Shown here in pieces: positions 40,312 through 51,818 of a stretch of DNA of 64,000 nt. The notes under the pieces were generated by a model that saw only the letters and a list, made by a program, of their open reading frames with translations, did no database searches and was not told the origin of the DNA. Made by a program: the position numbers and the translations under genes. How positions within the stretch are numbered: the first letter of the stretch is position 1; the number at the start of each line of letters is the position of its first letter. Source of the DNA: Symbiodinium natans (lineage: Eukaryota > Sar > Dinophyceae > Suessiales > Symbiodiniaceae); contig CAJNDS010002543.1 in assembly GCA_905221605.1 (NCBI GenBank), forward strand, positions 221,663-285,662, written 5' to 3'.

Positions 40312-40386
40312 CTCTAGGGGCCTTAATACCGTAAATATATTAAGGAACCCCCAGAATAACACAGGTAATTATTTTGGCCCCTACAG
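40312..40386. mobile_element. Introner-like element, family 12, at the 3' edge of a coding exon
   Basis: CTCTAGGGGCCT and TGGCCCCTACAG are imperfect terminal inverted repeats. On the minus strand it reads GTAGGGGCC..GGCCCCTAG, so GT-AG excision is possible. The coding frame of the exon at 40387-42518 runs straight into it and meets a TAG two bases inside. Confidence 0.75.
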
Positions 40387-42518
40387 CGTCTCCTTAGATC
40401 CGTATCTGTGGTACTGCGGCTCCAGTGAAACTGGGGCACACGGAAAAACCACGTTTGGGAAAATCTGTGGCACTTGCTCCTGCAGCTGTCGCATCTCAAG
40501 CTTTGCTTCTTCGCAGCTCCCAACCTCTGGAGCAACTTGATAGGACTCTCTGCTTCTTCTCCTTCAAAAACGCTCTGTACAACCTCACAGCGACCTCCTT
40601 CTCAATCGTGCTATGACTTCAGGAAAGTCCATCACATCATGCTCGACATACGGCAAACCCAGCTTGTCGAGGTAGGCCACCTCCGCCGTTTGGGAAGCCC
40701 CGAGGCCTGTGGACTTTCGAGCCGCTTCGATGGCATCTTTGTTTGAAAGCTCGGACCATGAAACTTTGCCTTGCCCAACTGAGTTCTCAAAATAGAAGAC
40801 GTGCAGCTGTTGATTCTGCACTGAGGCTGCTTCAATGTTTTTCATCCATTCTTCAAACCATTGGCAGCCCCAGGGGGCTCGACGATTGTTATTTCGAGAC
40901 ATCTTCTCTACCAGGGACATTGCTGCTTCCTTCTTGGTGTCCCATTCAAGCTGGCTGAGACTGGAGTCTTTGATGAGCAAATGTTGACCCATGGCTTCTG
41001 CATCAGCCCTTCTGAAGAGAAGGTCCTTGTCGTGCTTGTCCACAATGCTGAGGTATGCTTCGGCAGGCACGTCACCATACAGAGCCTTGCACCAGCACTC
41101 ATCTGTTTCAGGATTGCGCGCGTGCATTCCAAGTCCTGACGCTGCATCAGTGAGGAACACACAGGCAACAGAGCAATCCTTTGACTGTGTTGCCTCAGCT
41201 ACAGCTTCAACCCACCGCTCAGCGTATTTTCCAGGGAAGGAGGCAATGCAGCCGCAAGCTTCAGGGTTGATTATTCCTTTAAACGGCACGCGCTTGGCAA
41301 CCACAAAGCCACGTGTAGCAAGCTCAGTGAAAGCCTCGGTAGGCCTACTCCATGGACCAACCATTCCGCATAGCACAAGTGAGTTGAAGATTTGAAGACC
41401 GAACTCAAAAGCAACCAGCAGTTCAGAACCAGCAAGCCGGGTGATGTTTGTGTTTCGTGAAAAGATCTCGTTCGCCACACATGCAATTGCAACACCTGAG
41501 ATCAGGGGCCCAATCAGCGTCAGTAAGGCATTGATGCGTAACAGAAGGACTGTCGAGCGAACATCTTCCCAGTTGTCCAGATAGTGTGCCTTGGCCTGGG
41601 AAATGGCGCAGCAAAAGGCCCAAAATTGGAAACCAATAATGGCACCACATATCGGCAGGAGAATGAGGAAACAAATCACAGAATAAGTAGTATGTCCTGG
41701 CAAGTAGGCAAGCACCGTGGTGTATAGCACAAGGATGACAGAAGCCATGCAAACAAAGATCACCATAAGCACTTCACAACACTTGGCGATGCGGTCCCAT
41801 GATAGACATCGCAGCTTCATATTGGTACATATCGCTTGCATGCCATTGGAGAGAACCTCGCAAGCCAAAAATGTGTAGTACGATAAGGTGTGAAATTCGA
41901 CAGGGGTAAAGCCAGGGTCAAGACAGAACATCGCTGCCAAAAAAAAATGTGGCGGCGACTCCACACATGGAGTCGCGAGTCCTCAGCAAGCCGGTCAGAT
42001 CTGCTGAGGAAGATGTATGCTCCGAGGGCGGGAACCAACGGCATCACGAAACAACCTGCTAGGATCTGGTAATCCACGGTCAGTCTGCAGGATTCTTGTG
42101 TCAAATGTCTTCCCGATATCTCCACACACAAAGCAGAAGCTTCCTTCGCTTTTGGCCAGCTGCTGCAAAGAAACCAAGGTAACCAAAAATCTTTTTCAGG
42201 TCCGAATCCTCGCCACCGTTGTTGCGACTCTTTCTCTATCAAGGGCACCCCAGAAGGCAAACGAAGAAGCACAAGCTTGGAAAAGTACAAATTGACGGCC
42301 ATGCGCACCAAGGTATATAGAATGACAACCACTTTCTGGACACGCTGCTGAAGCTCCGACATCCGCCCCGACTTCTTCGACGCTGCAGGCCAGCAGCCAC
42401 GGGTCTGCGACATTGCGAAAATGCGGATTCTACTGAGCTTGGGTGCCTCAAAAGCGTCAATGTAAGGAAAGGCCACAACGATTGGCAGCTGGGGGCGAGT
42501 CTCGCGAACTTCTCCTGC
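40387..42518 (-). pseudogene. Multi-pass membrane protein, long exon with apparent frameshifts
   Basis: After CTGCAG the minus strand is open for about 190 codons (contains RVQKVVVILYTLVRMAVNLY and a helix ending LVPALGAYIFL). At a T9 run (41939-41947) the frame shifts, and 450 more codons follow with five hydrophobic segments (e.g. VLMVIFVCMASVILVLYTTV, VICFLILLPICGAIIGFQFW) and a soluble C-terminal part (ACGCIASFPGKYAERWVEAV to LGLPYVEHDVMDFPEVIA). Near 40607 and 40570 the frame shifts twice more: IEKEVAVRLYRAFLKEKKQR, then EEAKLEMRQLQEQVPQIFPN continue in other frames. About 700 residues in all, roughly seven helices. No family is recognised. It is either a decaying gene or assembly indels (T-run, AG-repeat). 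Confidence 0.6.
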
Positions 42519-42529
42519 AGTCAACTTTC

Positions 42530-44240
42530 ACGACAAGTTTTGGCCTCCCAGACGTTCGTGGCATTTTTGTTTCTCCTGGCCAACTTTCCTCGAACAGAAT
42601 CCGAGGGCCCTTCAAGTTCCAAATCCGAGCAAGATGAAACTGCTAGTAGATAGGGTTGAGGTGTGAGTTAGTCGGTTGGGGCCTGACCTTTAGACATCTG
42701 AAGGCTGAAGGGGTTTGATGGTAGCAGCTGTCTGGTTTGGTGAGCCGTTCGGCGTGACTTGAAGGATCGTTTTCGAAGTGAATGCTGGTCAATTCCCGAA
42801 AATCTGACGATTCCAACAAACCCTAATTACCTGTACATGAGGCACCCCCGCATTTCAAGTGCCGAATACAGATAGAAAGTACTTGATGGTGAGAAGTACT
42901 TGATGGGGAGAACGGCGGCGCCGCCAGTGCCTCATTCTGACTGCTTTCAAAACGTGTTGCCAATTCCCTGGGTCCCTCGCAAACTTGACAGCAAACCAGC
43001 CAGGGTTTCTGTTGGCTCCGTCAATGCGTGTTGAATGCTGCAAGCGTGGATCGAATGAAACCGACATGAGCCCTAGAACCGCAGCTTGACCCTCAAAAGG
43101 TAACCAATACCCTGCTATGACTCGTCACCGAAGCAATCCCTTCCCCCTAATGCTAAATCCCTCCCCCCCCCTCCCCTAATTCTGAAATTCGCCTGGGCCC
43201 GAAAAATGTTTAAAATTAGGGGGGGGGGGGGGGGGTCTAAATCCTAAAACCTGAATTCCGAAACCTAATAATTAAACCCTCTAAGCCCTGAGCCCTGGAT
43301 CCTAATCCTGTCAGCCTTCAGCCCTAAACACTGAAACCCTAATGGCTCAACTCAAGGGCGAAGGCCCTGAACCCCTCCCCCCCTAGTTCTCAAAAAAGGT
43401 TTAGTATTGGGCTGGGTGCCGGCAGGCCCGGGAAAATTAATATGTGAAACTAGGGGGGGTTTTAGTATTAGGGGGAAGCGATTAGAGTGGTGAGGAACAT
43501 TTAGCTCATTGCCCGCCTCCAGCTGGCACAGTGCCTTCGACACATCAGCAGGCATTACAGAGTTCATTTGTGCTTCCAGGTGCCTGTTCTTGGAGACAGA
43601 GTCTTTATATATGTAAAGTATGTATCGATGTATGTGTATGTGCATGTGTATGCGTATGTGCATATGTATATGATGTATATGTATACAATGGATGTAGTAC
43701 ATTGTATTGCGTTCTTAATTGTATGTACAGTTGCATAAATAGGTCTCGACCAGTAGGTGTAATACGCAAGTGTGTGTAAACATGAATATGTCTAAATTGC
43801 CATATCATCTACGGAATAAACATCCCCCTCCTCCCCATAATACTCCAGATGTCTGAAGGCAACGACAGTTTCGCATGTCGAGAGCCCAGAAATCCAAAGC
43901 TATGATGGTTTCGACGATGGCGAGCACGGCCGCGCCCCGCTTAGGCTTAGGTGAGAGCGCAATGTTCAACCCCCTGGTGTTGACCCTCTCCAAGTTTCTT
44001 GCCCAAACTCCTCAAACTCAAACCCTAAAAGCCCTAAGGTCTGAATCCCAAGCCGACTGCCTCTTGGGGATGCTCCTTCGATGTGCGCTCAACAGCCGCT
44101 GCTCTGACATGAGCACCTAATCCGGGGCTCAGCTCGCTGTCGAGTCGGCTGTTGGGCATGTCAGGCACGCGATCTTGAGGAGACCATGGTCTCTGATGCT
44201 CGGGTGCCGTGATTCATTAAGGTGGGTTCTGATGTCAGTA
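42530..44240. other. No supported gene; homopolymers and microsatellite
   Basis: G-run at 43217-43233, C-rich stretches near 43160 and 43375, and TATGTG/CATGTG-type repeats at 43619-43690. Open frames show nothing recognisable. Confidence 0.5.
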
Positions 44241-44251
44241 GCCTCCAAACC

Positions 44252-44468
44252 TCAGATACGAGACCTTGCACGGGATGATTCTGTGCAGCGAAAGTTCGAT
44301 GCCCTGACCACAAAACCAGAAACTCTCACGTAGCCCACGCAGCGGTTCCGGCCTGGATCTTGCCGTGCCTCCTCCATGTGCGAGATCAGTTTCTGGGACA
44401 GCTGCCACTGATTGCCTGAACGTGTCCAAGCGGCTTTCAAATTGCTTCCTAACACTCTTCAGCACAAA
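44252..44468 (-). CDS. Exon candidate, frame ambiguous
   Basis: Two minus-strand frames are open. One reads LKSVRKQFESRLDTFRQSVA. The other reads LKAAWTRSGNQWQLSQKLIS and HMEEARQDPG, which has PPR-like spacing (W..S.KLI..M). Only one can be right. Confidence 0.35.
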
Positions 44469-44907
44469 CCCTAAGAATGGGCCACGAAAGGCCGCCTTTG
44501 CATTGCCCGACTGTCAAGTACAAGTCTCTAGATTTCAGGTCAGAACAGCAACACTGGGTATAAAAGGGGTACCCCTAAATTTTGGGAAATGCCCATTTCT
44601 TTCGTGGGGCAAGTGGGAGAACCTGTTAAAGCATCTGGACGCTTGACCCTCGGAGGCAGACCAGCGATCGCTTTACTATCGCGAGGGTCCTGTTGAACAA
44701 TCATGGTATGCCGCAACGACAACCATACTGCGATGCAGTATCAGAGTCATTCGACCTACATACGAGCATACGCACATACACACAAGCACAACCATGTACA
44801 TGCGAGTGGTTATGTCTCACGTGGGGCTGAATTGCTCCCCTTCCAGGTTCAGGGTGTATTGCGACTCCTTTGGGCACGGGCCTGCCCCCTTAACTCCTCA
44901 ACCAGTA

Positions 44908-44990
44908 ACCCTAAACCCTAAACCCTAAACCCTAATAAACCCTAAACCCTAAACCCCAAACCCCAAACCCTAAACCCTAAACCCTAAGCC
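44908..44990. repeat. Telomere-type repeat, CCCTAAA orientation
   Basis: About eleven units with CCCCAAA variants and a CCCTAATAAA break. Confidence 0.95.
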
Positions 44991-44999
44991 AAGCGATGC

Positions 45000-46560
45000 C
45001 TCGCTGACATGCCAGGACAACCTCAACGGGCTCAAGGGGCCAAAGCCAGGAGTAGGACGTGGGTTTTAGGGTTTTAAGCTTTGGGGTTTAGGATTCCTGT
45101 CATGTCGGTTGAGGTCGTCTTGATTACGGCGATTGGCGATGTAGCAAGTGTGTCCATGGGGCTGAAGGGCCAGCAATCCTGAATGTGGGACAAAGCCAGC
45201 AAACTTCGGTCGGGATACTTGTGTTCGTGAGTTTAAAAAAGCTGCTTCAGGAACTTCGAGAGTCTATTGGGTTGAAGTGTGAAGGAATTACCGTTGTATA
45301 CGGTCGGAAAGGTGCTAAGTAAACACTCTCCAGCGTGATGCAAAAAGGACGCAACAGTCCTGTTTGCCTTATGCAGGTCGGTCTCAGAAACGGGCGAGCC
45401 GATGCACCATCAAATCCAGGAGCAGTGCGGCGCGATCCTTCCCAGCGCTTGTTCATGCTGCATCTCCGCACTACAGCAAGCCACCTCGACACCGAACAAG
45501 CGCCCCTTGGCAAACAAGCGTCCCTTTGCGAAAAAACGCCGCTTGGCAACCTCCTATCCGCTTAATATGTCGGTTTGCGCACGCATTGCTCGTTTTCTTC
45601 GTCTCTGCTTCAGTTGTCGACGTTCCTCTTGCGCTTGGGCGGCCCACCCGGGCCCGGCCGCCTCTCTGCTGATCCGACCGATCTGTTGCAGGCATGCTCG
45701 AAATAGAATTTTGGGCTTCATGAACTGCCACAAGTTCATGGTTCAGTTCGGGTGCAATTCCTGCAGACGCCCAGGTGAATCGTCAGATGCTTGTGTGCTC
45801 GGGGCAGGACGAAGCTGCAACTACAGCAGGTTTGGCGCGCTTCTTTGTGAATCTTTGGTTTGTTCAAGGGAGATGCTCAAGATGTGACATGCGCCACTTA
45901 TCCTTGGGCCACAGTCACTAGGTGGGAAGGGCGCAGATTGAACAAAATTCGATTGAGACATGGGTGCAAAAGGCCAGGCTTTTTAAAGCGCGTGGGGGCA
46001 ACTGTCCACATCTGTGCCACCAAACCCTGCATGCAAGGCGTCCTTCACAAGATGCAGCATCTGCTGCCACTGTCCTGTTCGTTCCAGAGAAGCAGCCTCG
46101 ACGCGACTCGAAGGCTCTTTGAAACAAGAGCTTTCCATCTGCCAAATACGGAGTCAGAACTTTCTGGAACCTCCCGGGAGGGTCTGGAACTGCAATGTTA
46201 GAATCGAGTCCTTCCTTTTCAGTGGGCTTGGGGTCTGCAAGTTTAAGGGCTTATTGGCCGCGAAGCAATGATGTGATGAAGTTGAGCTATATTGGGATCT
46301 ATACAGTGCTACAGATCATCAACAAATCTATTATCACCAAACGAAGCATATACCTGTACCCAGAACACTGAATGTGTTGATCATGAGAGCATCGCGGTTT
46401 TGATCGGTTGCCGTGGCGCGCTCCCGCAGTGCACAACAGCGATTCGGCCTATTTCATACAGCTCAAGCCTACTGATCGATTGTGTGTGGCTGCCATGGAT
46501 CATGCATCTCAAGGCCCAGTCCATGCCGACCCCATGTCTTCAACAGAAGCCTGTGACGGC
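45000..46560. other. No supported gene
   Basis: Plus-strand 45402-45887 is open for 161 codons and contains the short internal duplication KRPLANKRPFAKKR (45495-45540). All three plus frames are open over part of it, and no domain is recognised. Confidence 0.4.
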
Positions 46561-46566
46561 ACATGC

Positions 46567-46637
46567 CTAAACCCTAAACCCTAAACCCTAAACCCTAAAC
46601 CCTAAACCCTAAACCCTAAACCCTAAACCCTAAACCC
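46567..46637. repeat. Telomere-type repeat, CCCTAAA orientation
   Basis: Ten units. In the sense direction of the neighbouring PPR exon it begins ATGTGG|GTTTAGGG. Confidence 0.95.
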
Positions 46638-46639
46638 AC

Positions 46640-46782
46640 ATTCAATAGGACCCCAAGTCCGCAGAGTGGTGTCGTTGCTGGAAGAAGATCAGAGGGCCAA
46701 GTGCCGGACGAGCGCAGTGAAGCTGTTGATATCCGGCTCCAGCATCATGTCCTCGCGGGCAGATGCGGATTGGAATTCTTAA
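46640..46782 (-). CDS. PPR-motif exon, truncated or frameshifted
   Basis: The minus-strand frame EFQSASAREDMMLEPDINSF then TALVRHLAL meets a TGA. D.NSFTAL.....L is the PPR helix A pattern. The stop falls where the second helix should start, so the copy is either cut by an intron or broken. Arrays lie on both sides. Confidence 0.55.
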
Positions 46783-46789
46783 CCCTGAT

Positions 46790-46840
46790 TAAACCCTAAA
46801 CCCTAAACCCTAAAAACCTAAAACCCTAAAACCCTAAACC
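46790..46840. repeat. Telomere-type repeat, CCCTAAA orientation
   Basis: Five to six units with CCTAAAA variants. Confidence 0.9.
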
Positions 46841-47101
46841 AGAAGATGGCCGGCAGCCCAGGCAGCTCGAACTTCGGAATCACTTCGGCATTTTAGGCAC
46901 GTGTTTGCTGTATCTGGCCTAAGTGTGGAATGACAAGCTGAGCTAAATGGATTGGGAAAGAGCTTTAGCATAAGGAAGGCGGGCGAGAACACACAGACCC
47001 ATACTTCAGACCATATTCAGGGGCCATGCAGTGAACATAAACTTGACATGTCTCCGCCGTGCTTGAGCACCACTCAACCACACACGCGTGTCAGGAATAC
47101 G

Positions 47102-47178
47102 TAGGGTTTCGGTTTAGGGTTTAGGGTTTAGGGTTTCGGGTTTAGGGTTGAGGGTTTAGGGTTTAGGGTTTAGGGTTG
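47102..47178. repeat. Telomere-type repeat, TTTAGGG orientation
   Basis: Ten units with TTTCGGG and TTGAGGG variants. Confidence 0.95.
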
Positions 47179-47290
47179 GGATGGCATGGCCTGGAACACA
47201 GACAAGCGTGGGCCAGGATACAGCAGAGCCCCAAAAATCTCACAGCCAGGGGCTCCCAGTTGATGGTTTCCGAACTTCGGGTACCTTGTA

Positions 47291-47375
47291 AGGTTTAGGG
47301 CTTAGGGTTTAGGGCTAAGGTTTAGAGTTTAGGGTTTAGGGCTAAGGTTTAGAGTTTAGGGTTTAGGGTTTAGGG
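47291..47375. repeat. Telomere-type repeat with a 31-base higher-order duplication
   Basis: The block AGGGCTAAGGTTTAGAGTTT plus AGGGTTT occurs twice in tandem, showing duplication of an already degenerate segment. Confidence 0.85.
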
Positions 47376-48035
47376 TCTGGGGAAGTTTGGGGTCCTTTTG
47401 TAAGAATCCTACCATTTGGGGTCTATTTAGGGGGTCCCCTATTCGCAAACCCCCGAAGCGTACTGAAACGGGATTTCACGACAAGCTCCTGCATCACAGT
47501 CACCAGGTGGATTGCCTCCTGCCATTTGCCTTCCTGGCAGAACTTTGGGCGGACTTCCGCCGCAAATCCCATGAGATCCAAGCCCTTCCGTCCCTAAGCC
47601 GTTCTGGGTTCTGGAGTAAACAAACAAGTATTGAGACCTGGAGTTTGGGCCTTTCTTTGAGCAGGGTTTGTTGTAGGGGTTCCTCCCTGAGAGGAAAAAC
47701 AGAACACAAAACACTCTGGGGGCTTTGTCTCTTTGTTTCGGGATACCGTAGCTGCTCAGGGCGTCCCTGAGGCATCATGAATTTCATGAGTCACTCCTGC
47801 GGGTAGCAGGATATTCTCCGACATACCTGCGGAGTGGAAAGGCCTTAACTAAGATGCGTAACCCCTGCGCGTATTCAACGCGTCTCACCGCAAACCCCTG
47901 TTGGGAGAAGCGCCCGGAAGCCCAAACAACCTAAAACAACATTTGGGGGTGCTACCATATTCGGGGTACCTTGTTGGGGTCCTTCTTATGTCTTACTATT
48001 TGGGGTCCCTTAGGCGGTTAACTGCCCTTGCTCAC

Positions 48036-48084
48036 CTTCTTGCAAGCATTGATGGCTGCGTTGACAGCCATCAGGTCAGGCAGC
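48036..48084 (-). CDS. PPR-motif exon
   Basis: Minus-strand LPDLMAVNAAINACKK ends at AAGAAG|GTGAGC, a canonical donor. PD...VNAAINAC.K is the first helix of a PPR repeat. The left side reads TTGAG|GCTGCC. Confidence 0.65.
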
Positions 48085-48380
48085 CTCAACAATCAACAAG
48101 CAGACCACAAAAACGTCCAGAGAATTCTGCTGTATGATTCTTAAACACACAGGCCTCTAGGCCTCTAGGCAAGCCAGACCCCAATGAGCACTGTCGGAAG
48201 GCACTTTCAGGATTCGGTAGGGTCCGGGTTTCGGGTACTGAGGCGTAGACTACTGGCCATTGGGGCAGGCCTCTCTGGTTCTTACAGATTGCAGGTCTGA
48301 ACCTTCGAAACCTCGCCTACGACCTAAGTCCGCAACACTCTTTTCAACACACACACACACATAGCTTATCCCTAAGCTCA

Positions 48381-48438
48381 ACCCTAAACCCTAAACCCTA
48401 AACCCGAAACCCTAAACCCTAAACCCTAAACCCTAAAC
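48381..48438. repeat. Telomere-type repeat, CCCTAAA orientation
   Basis: Eight units, one CCCGAAA. Sense strand of the next exon reads GAAGG|GTTTAGGG here. Confidence 0.95.
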
Positions 48439-48552
48439 CCTTCATCACTTGTCGACCGCGTAGACCTCCGAGGGAAGCGCTGCTGTGACTGCATCAGCTC
48501 AGCTAAGAGTTCCAGGGCACGGCGCCACTGAAGGCCCTGATGGTTCAAAGGA
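48439..48552 (-). CDS. PPR-motif exon bracketed by telomere-type repeats
   Basis: The minus-strand frame LNHQGLQWRRALELLAELMQ, then SQQRFPRRSTRSTSDE, has the W..ALELL.EL PPR B-helix. It ends GATGAAGG|GTTTAG, so the donor is again the array edge. It is flanked by arrays of opposite plus-strand orientation (48381-48438 and 48555-48612). Confidence 0.65.
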
Positions 48553-48554
48553 CG

Positions 48555-48612
48555 GTTTAGGGTTTAGGGTTTAGGGTTTAGGGTTTAGGGTTTAGGGTTT
48601 AGGGTTTAGGGT
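48555..48612. repeat. Telomere-type repeat, TTTAGGG orientation
   Basis: Eight units, then TGTAGGC. Confidence 0.95.
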
Positions 48613-49193
48613 GTAGGCTTTACGGTAACTTTGGCTCTTAGGTGGTTTTAGGCTGTCAGATGCCTCCGCTGAGGGATGCACCTCATTTGAGTCCGATGTG
48701 GGAACCAGCCACTCGCCAAATGTGTGTCAGGTTTTTAGACCATGGCTGTAAGGTCACAGCGAATGTCAAAGTTGTTTCGGCCCTGCATCTACCTGCATCT
48801 TGATCACCCGATGCGCGGTAGGAAGCACTGTGTGATGGTACGGGCATTGCTTCTTGAGCCTGGATCCGCATGGCTGAATACCAGTACTGTTACACAAGTG
48901 TTACACACCTACAGAAGTCTTGCAGGCTTTCGTCTGCATGCCCAAGCGCAGCTGACCTGAGCTTGTTTTTTCGATCCACTGACACAGAGGGCACAAGGCC
49001 AACCAGCCCACAATCCAGTAACCCTCCGGTCCCAAACGCAGCACCATGCGGCCCGAGAACCTGTAGTCAAGGGTGCTTGTGGGGAAGAGCGATCTTTTCA
49101 AAAACCGGGGGGGGGTCAAATCGGCGCTCTGTCACCTGTCACCTGTACCGCGAGCCTGAGATTCTCTGATGCAACGAAAACAAACACGCCAGC

Positions 49194-49245
49194 CTTAGAC
49201 CCTCAGGGCCTTCTCGTAAGCGCTGATACCCACGCTGTAGGTGAC
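49194..49245 (-). CDS. PPR-motif exon fragment
   Basis: Minus-strand VVTYSVGISAYEKALRV, the standard PPR phrase VVTYN..ISACEK with Cys replaced by Tyr. Borders uncertain. Confidence 0.6.
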
Positions 49246-49489
49246 AACCTTGTGCTTCAGGGATGTTCGTAGCTGGGCTGGCACTGCTGCAGTCTCCAAC
49301 TCTGAACCACGCCTCCTACACTGCATAGATAACTTCGATCAGCCAAGCCCTGGCAGAAATGCATTCCCCGACGGGTGGGCAGTCGATCCCAGACCGTGCC
49401 CGGTCATGGACCCTCTTTCCCACACAGCCCCCAACAAGCAACGAAACCTTAAACCACACAACGCACTAAGCACCATGTAAGTTGAAGGG

Positions 49490-49605
49490 AACCCTAAACC
49501 CTAAACCCTGAACCCTAAACCCTAAACCCTAAACCCTAAACCCTGAACCCTGAACCCTGAACCCTAAACCCTGAACCCTAAACCCTAAATCCTGAACCCT
49601 TGAGC
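49490..49605. repeat. Telomere-type repeat with CCCTGAA variants
   Basis: About sixteen units; CCCTGAA and CCCTAAA alternate. Confidence 0.95.
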
Positions 49606-49744
49606 CTGTGCAGGGGGGCTTTAAGACTTTAGCTCCGCACGTCCTTCTCCACTTCCAGCTCCGACATCTCCTTATGCCACAAAAGCAAATGATAAATGTA
49701 GTCGCTCCCCCGCACCCCCCAACTACCATTTAATAAAATGGACT

Positions 49745-49842
49745 TACCAGGATGGGCCACAAGGCCTTAAAATCCCCATAATGAACCCTATAAAGGGCCG
49801 TTTAAGGGATTATAGGGTATAATAAAATAGCCCATCCTGGTA
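49745..49842. mobile_element. Inverted-repeat element, family 3, copy C
   Basis: TACCAGGATGGGCCA start, TAGCCCATCCTGGTA end, with ATAAAGGGCCGTTTAAGGGA shared with copy A. A TA/TG repeat follows (49843-49870). Confidence 0.9.
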
Positions 49843-50191
49843 TATATACATATATATATATATGTGTGTGCACTACTATTATGATTAAAGGGTAGTTGGG
49901 GGGTGCTGGCCATCTTGTGGCTATGAATAGCTCATGCTTTGAAACTGTGCAGGTGCTGCACAGCTTGGGAAAACACTTCAGGAAATGCAAAAGACTGGGC
50001 GATGGTGCTTAGCGTATTTCGCTCAATCCACAGATGGCCCCTGCCAGGCCAGACTCTTGGAAACAGTGCGGTAGGGATGAACAGGAAGCTTTGAACCCCA
50101 TAGGCGCTAAACCCCGACGAATTTGAGGAGTCAAACCTGTTTCTCAGCCCAAGCCCGGCAAAAATCTATTCGAACCCATCGGAAGATTGAC

Positions 50192-50362
50192 TTACGGGCG
50201 GTTGGTCACGTATGTGGGTCCAAACCATGGGCGATGCGGCACGAACCCGAAGCAGCCTAACGACAACGCTGCAATGCTTGCCGACTGTGGAGCTTTGCCC
50301 CCGTCCCCCTGGACTTTGAGTGGCAATGTCGATCCCACTTGCTGCCGCTGCATGGATAGCAA
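50192..50362 (-). CDS. Terminal exon after an introner-like element, unidentified
   Basis: After AGTACAG (the end of the family 1 element) the minus strand reads 56 residues to TAA, including LLSMQRQQVGSTLPLKVQGD and LSLGCFGFVPHRPWFGPTYV. Upstream of the element, 50464-50660 is also protein-like (contains SLAKLANVIGDNGDEEVSED and ETVVGLTVTVHGPTF), so both may be exons of one gene split by the element. The donor side lacks an obvious GT. No family is recognised. Confidence 0.45.
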   Translation of the reverse strand: MLSMQRQQVGSTLPLKVQGDGGKAPQSASIAALSLGCFGFVPHRPWFGPTYVTNRP

Positions 50363-50463
50363 CTGTACTCCCCTTAGAACCTTAATAGAAATAATATCTT
50401 TATTATCCTCTTGGGTTTCATACAAACAAGAATTTAGAAAAAAAACTCCCAAGGGGGATATAG
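50363..50463. mobile_element. Introner-like element, family 1, copy D
   Basis: CTGTACTCCCCTTAGAACC start, CCAAGGGGGATATAG end. It separates two protein-like segments on the minus strand. Confidence 0.85.
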
Positions 50464-51100
50464 GTAAAAGTTGGGCCATGCACAGTCACAGTCAACCCAA
50501 CAACTGTCTCGAGGGGTGGCCATGTCTGCGTCCCTGAGGCCTTCTTCTGTTGACAATGGTTGTCTTCGCTCACTTCTTCGTCGCCGTTGTCGCCTATTAC
50601 GTTCGCTAGTTTTGCAAGGGAAGGGTTTCGAAAAATCGCCACGCGTGAACAATCAAGGACATGCGCGTGACATGCTCGCAAGCTCCTTGCTACACCTTTA
50701 CCCCTTGCAACAAAACGGGCAAAGACGGCTACGCACTTTGTTCCTCGATTATTCGCTTCACACGGACATGCTCTAAACCCTTACAAACCCTAAACCCTAA
50801 ACCACATATTGACACCGTCGGCCGCAGCCGGCCACTGCTCTAGCCCAACCCCATCTATCATCTATCTGATATTGTTCGGCTCTGGGATGTGGAACCTTAC
50901 AGCCTTACATTCTACATAAAATTTTCTGACTTCCACCCAGTCTCGGCAATCAGAGCCAATGCTGTCCGCCAGCTCTTGCCCTGGCGCTTGCTTGCGCAAG
51001 ACAGGTGGGTTTAGGGCTTAGGGTTTAGAGCAGAATGCTTCAAGCATCCCTTCGAACCCTGAGAAGGCATCCTTTCAAAAATGCGTACTAACGGTGCCAA

Positions 51101-51206
51101 CTTGGGATGTTCACCCTTATACGTACTAACAGTCCTTCATAGGGATTCTAATAGGGGGTACTGTAATCCCTGTTAAGGACTGATAGTAAAAGGCAGAACA
51201 TCCCAA
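51101..51206. mobile_element. Inverted-repeat element, family 9, copy B
   Basis: The ends CTTGGGATGTTC and GAACATCCCAAG are perfect 12-base inverted repeats. The inner arms ACTAACAGTCCTTCATAGGG and CCCTGTTAAGGACTG match copy A. Confidence 0.9.
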
Positions 51207-51708
51207 GCGCCAACTGGAACGAGCCCAAAGCCAGTCTCGGAATCTCGCGAACCACAAGACTGTTTAGTGTTTAGGGTTTAGGGCTTAGGGGCCATGGGCA
51301 GACTTCTGAAAGCTATAGGTACTCGATGCCCGAAAACAAGTCGGTGTGCACATCTACGGAGTTGTGCGTTATGTTGACACGTTTTGTGTAGTGCTGCCGC
51401 ACCATGCCAAATTACCCTGTGGGCTTGCATTGCATTCGCGATTCTGCGCCAGCATGCGCCAGCCAAAGGAAGCAAAACAAAACCAGCTGCAAAACCACAC
51501 AGCTATTAAACAAATCAAGCAACGAACAGATGCTGGTCGAGTTCTTCCTTGCGCACCTCCGGGCCTTGTGTCGTATACAGCAACTCCCTGCCTCTGGGGT
51601 CAAGCCTCGTAAAGCCGTCAACCTCAATTAACGTCAACCCTTAAGTTTGCACAACCTTCGTCAACCCCTAAGTTTGCAGAGCCCTTAAAAGGGGGGGGGG
51701 GGGCCTTC

Positions 51709-51818
51709 TCGCAAGAAGAGATGACCGCGTTGAAGGCCGCGGTGTTCGGACAATGCGCAGACATCCTGGGCAACTGGGACATGAGCCAGGGTGCAAGGCT
51801 GCAGTGTTTCTGGTAACT
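51709..51818 (-). CDS. PPR-motif exon after an introner-like element
   Basis: Minus-strand frame KHCSLAPWLMSQLPRMSAHC, then PNTAAFNAVISSCEKA, running into a G-run/C-run. PNTAAFNAVISSCEK is a clear PPR repeat start. It begins just after AGCTACCAG, the end of the element at 51819-51913. Confidence 0.65.

Noticed and set aside
41010-41400. Plus-strand ORFs opposite the membrane-protein exon
   Set aside because: Shadows of the long, hydrophobicity-patterned minus-strand frame.
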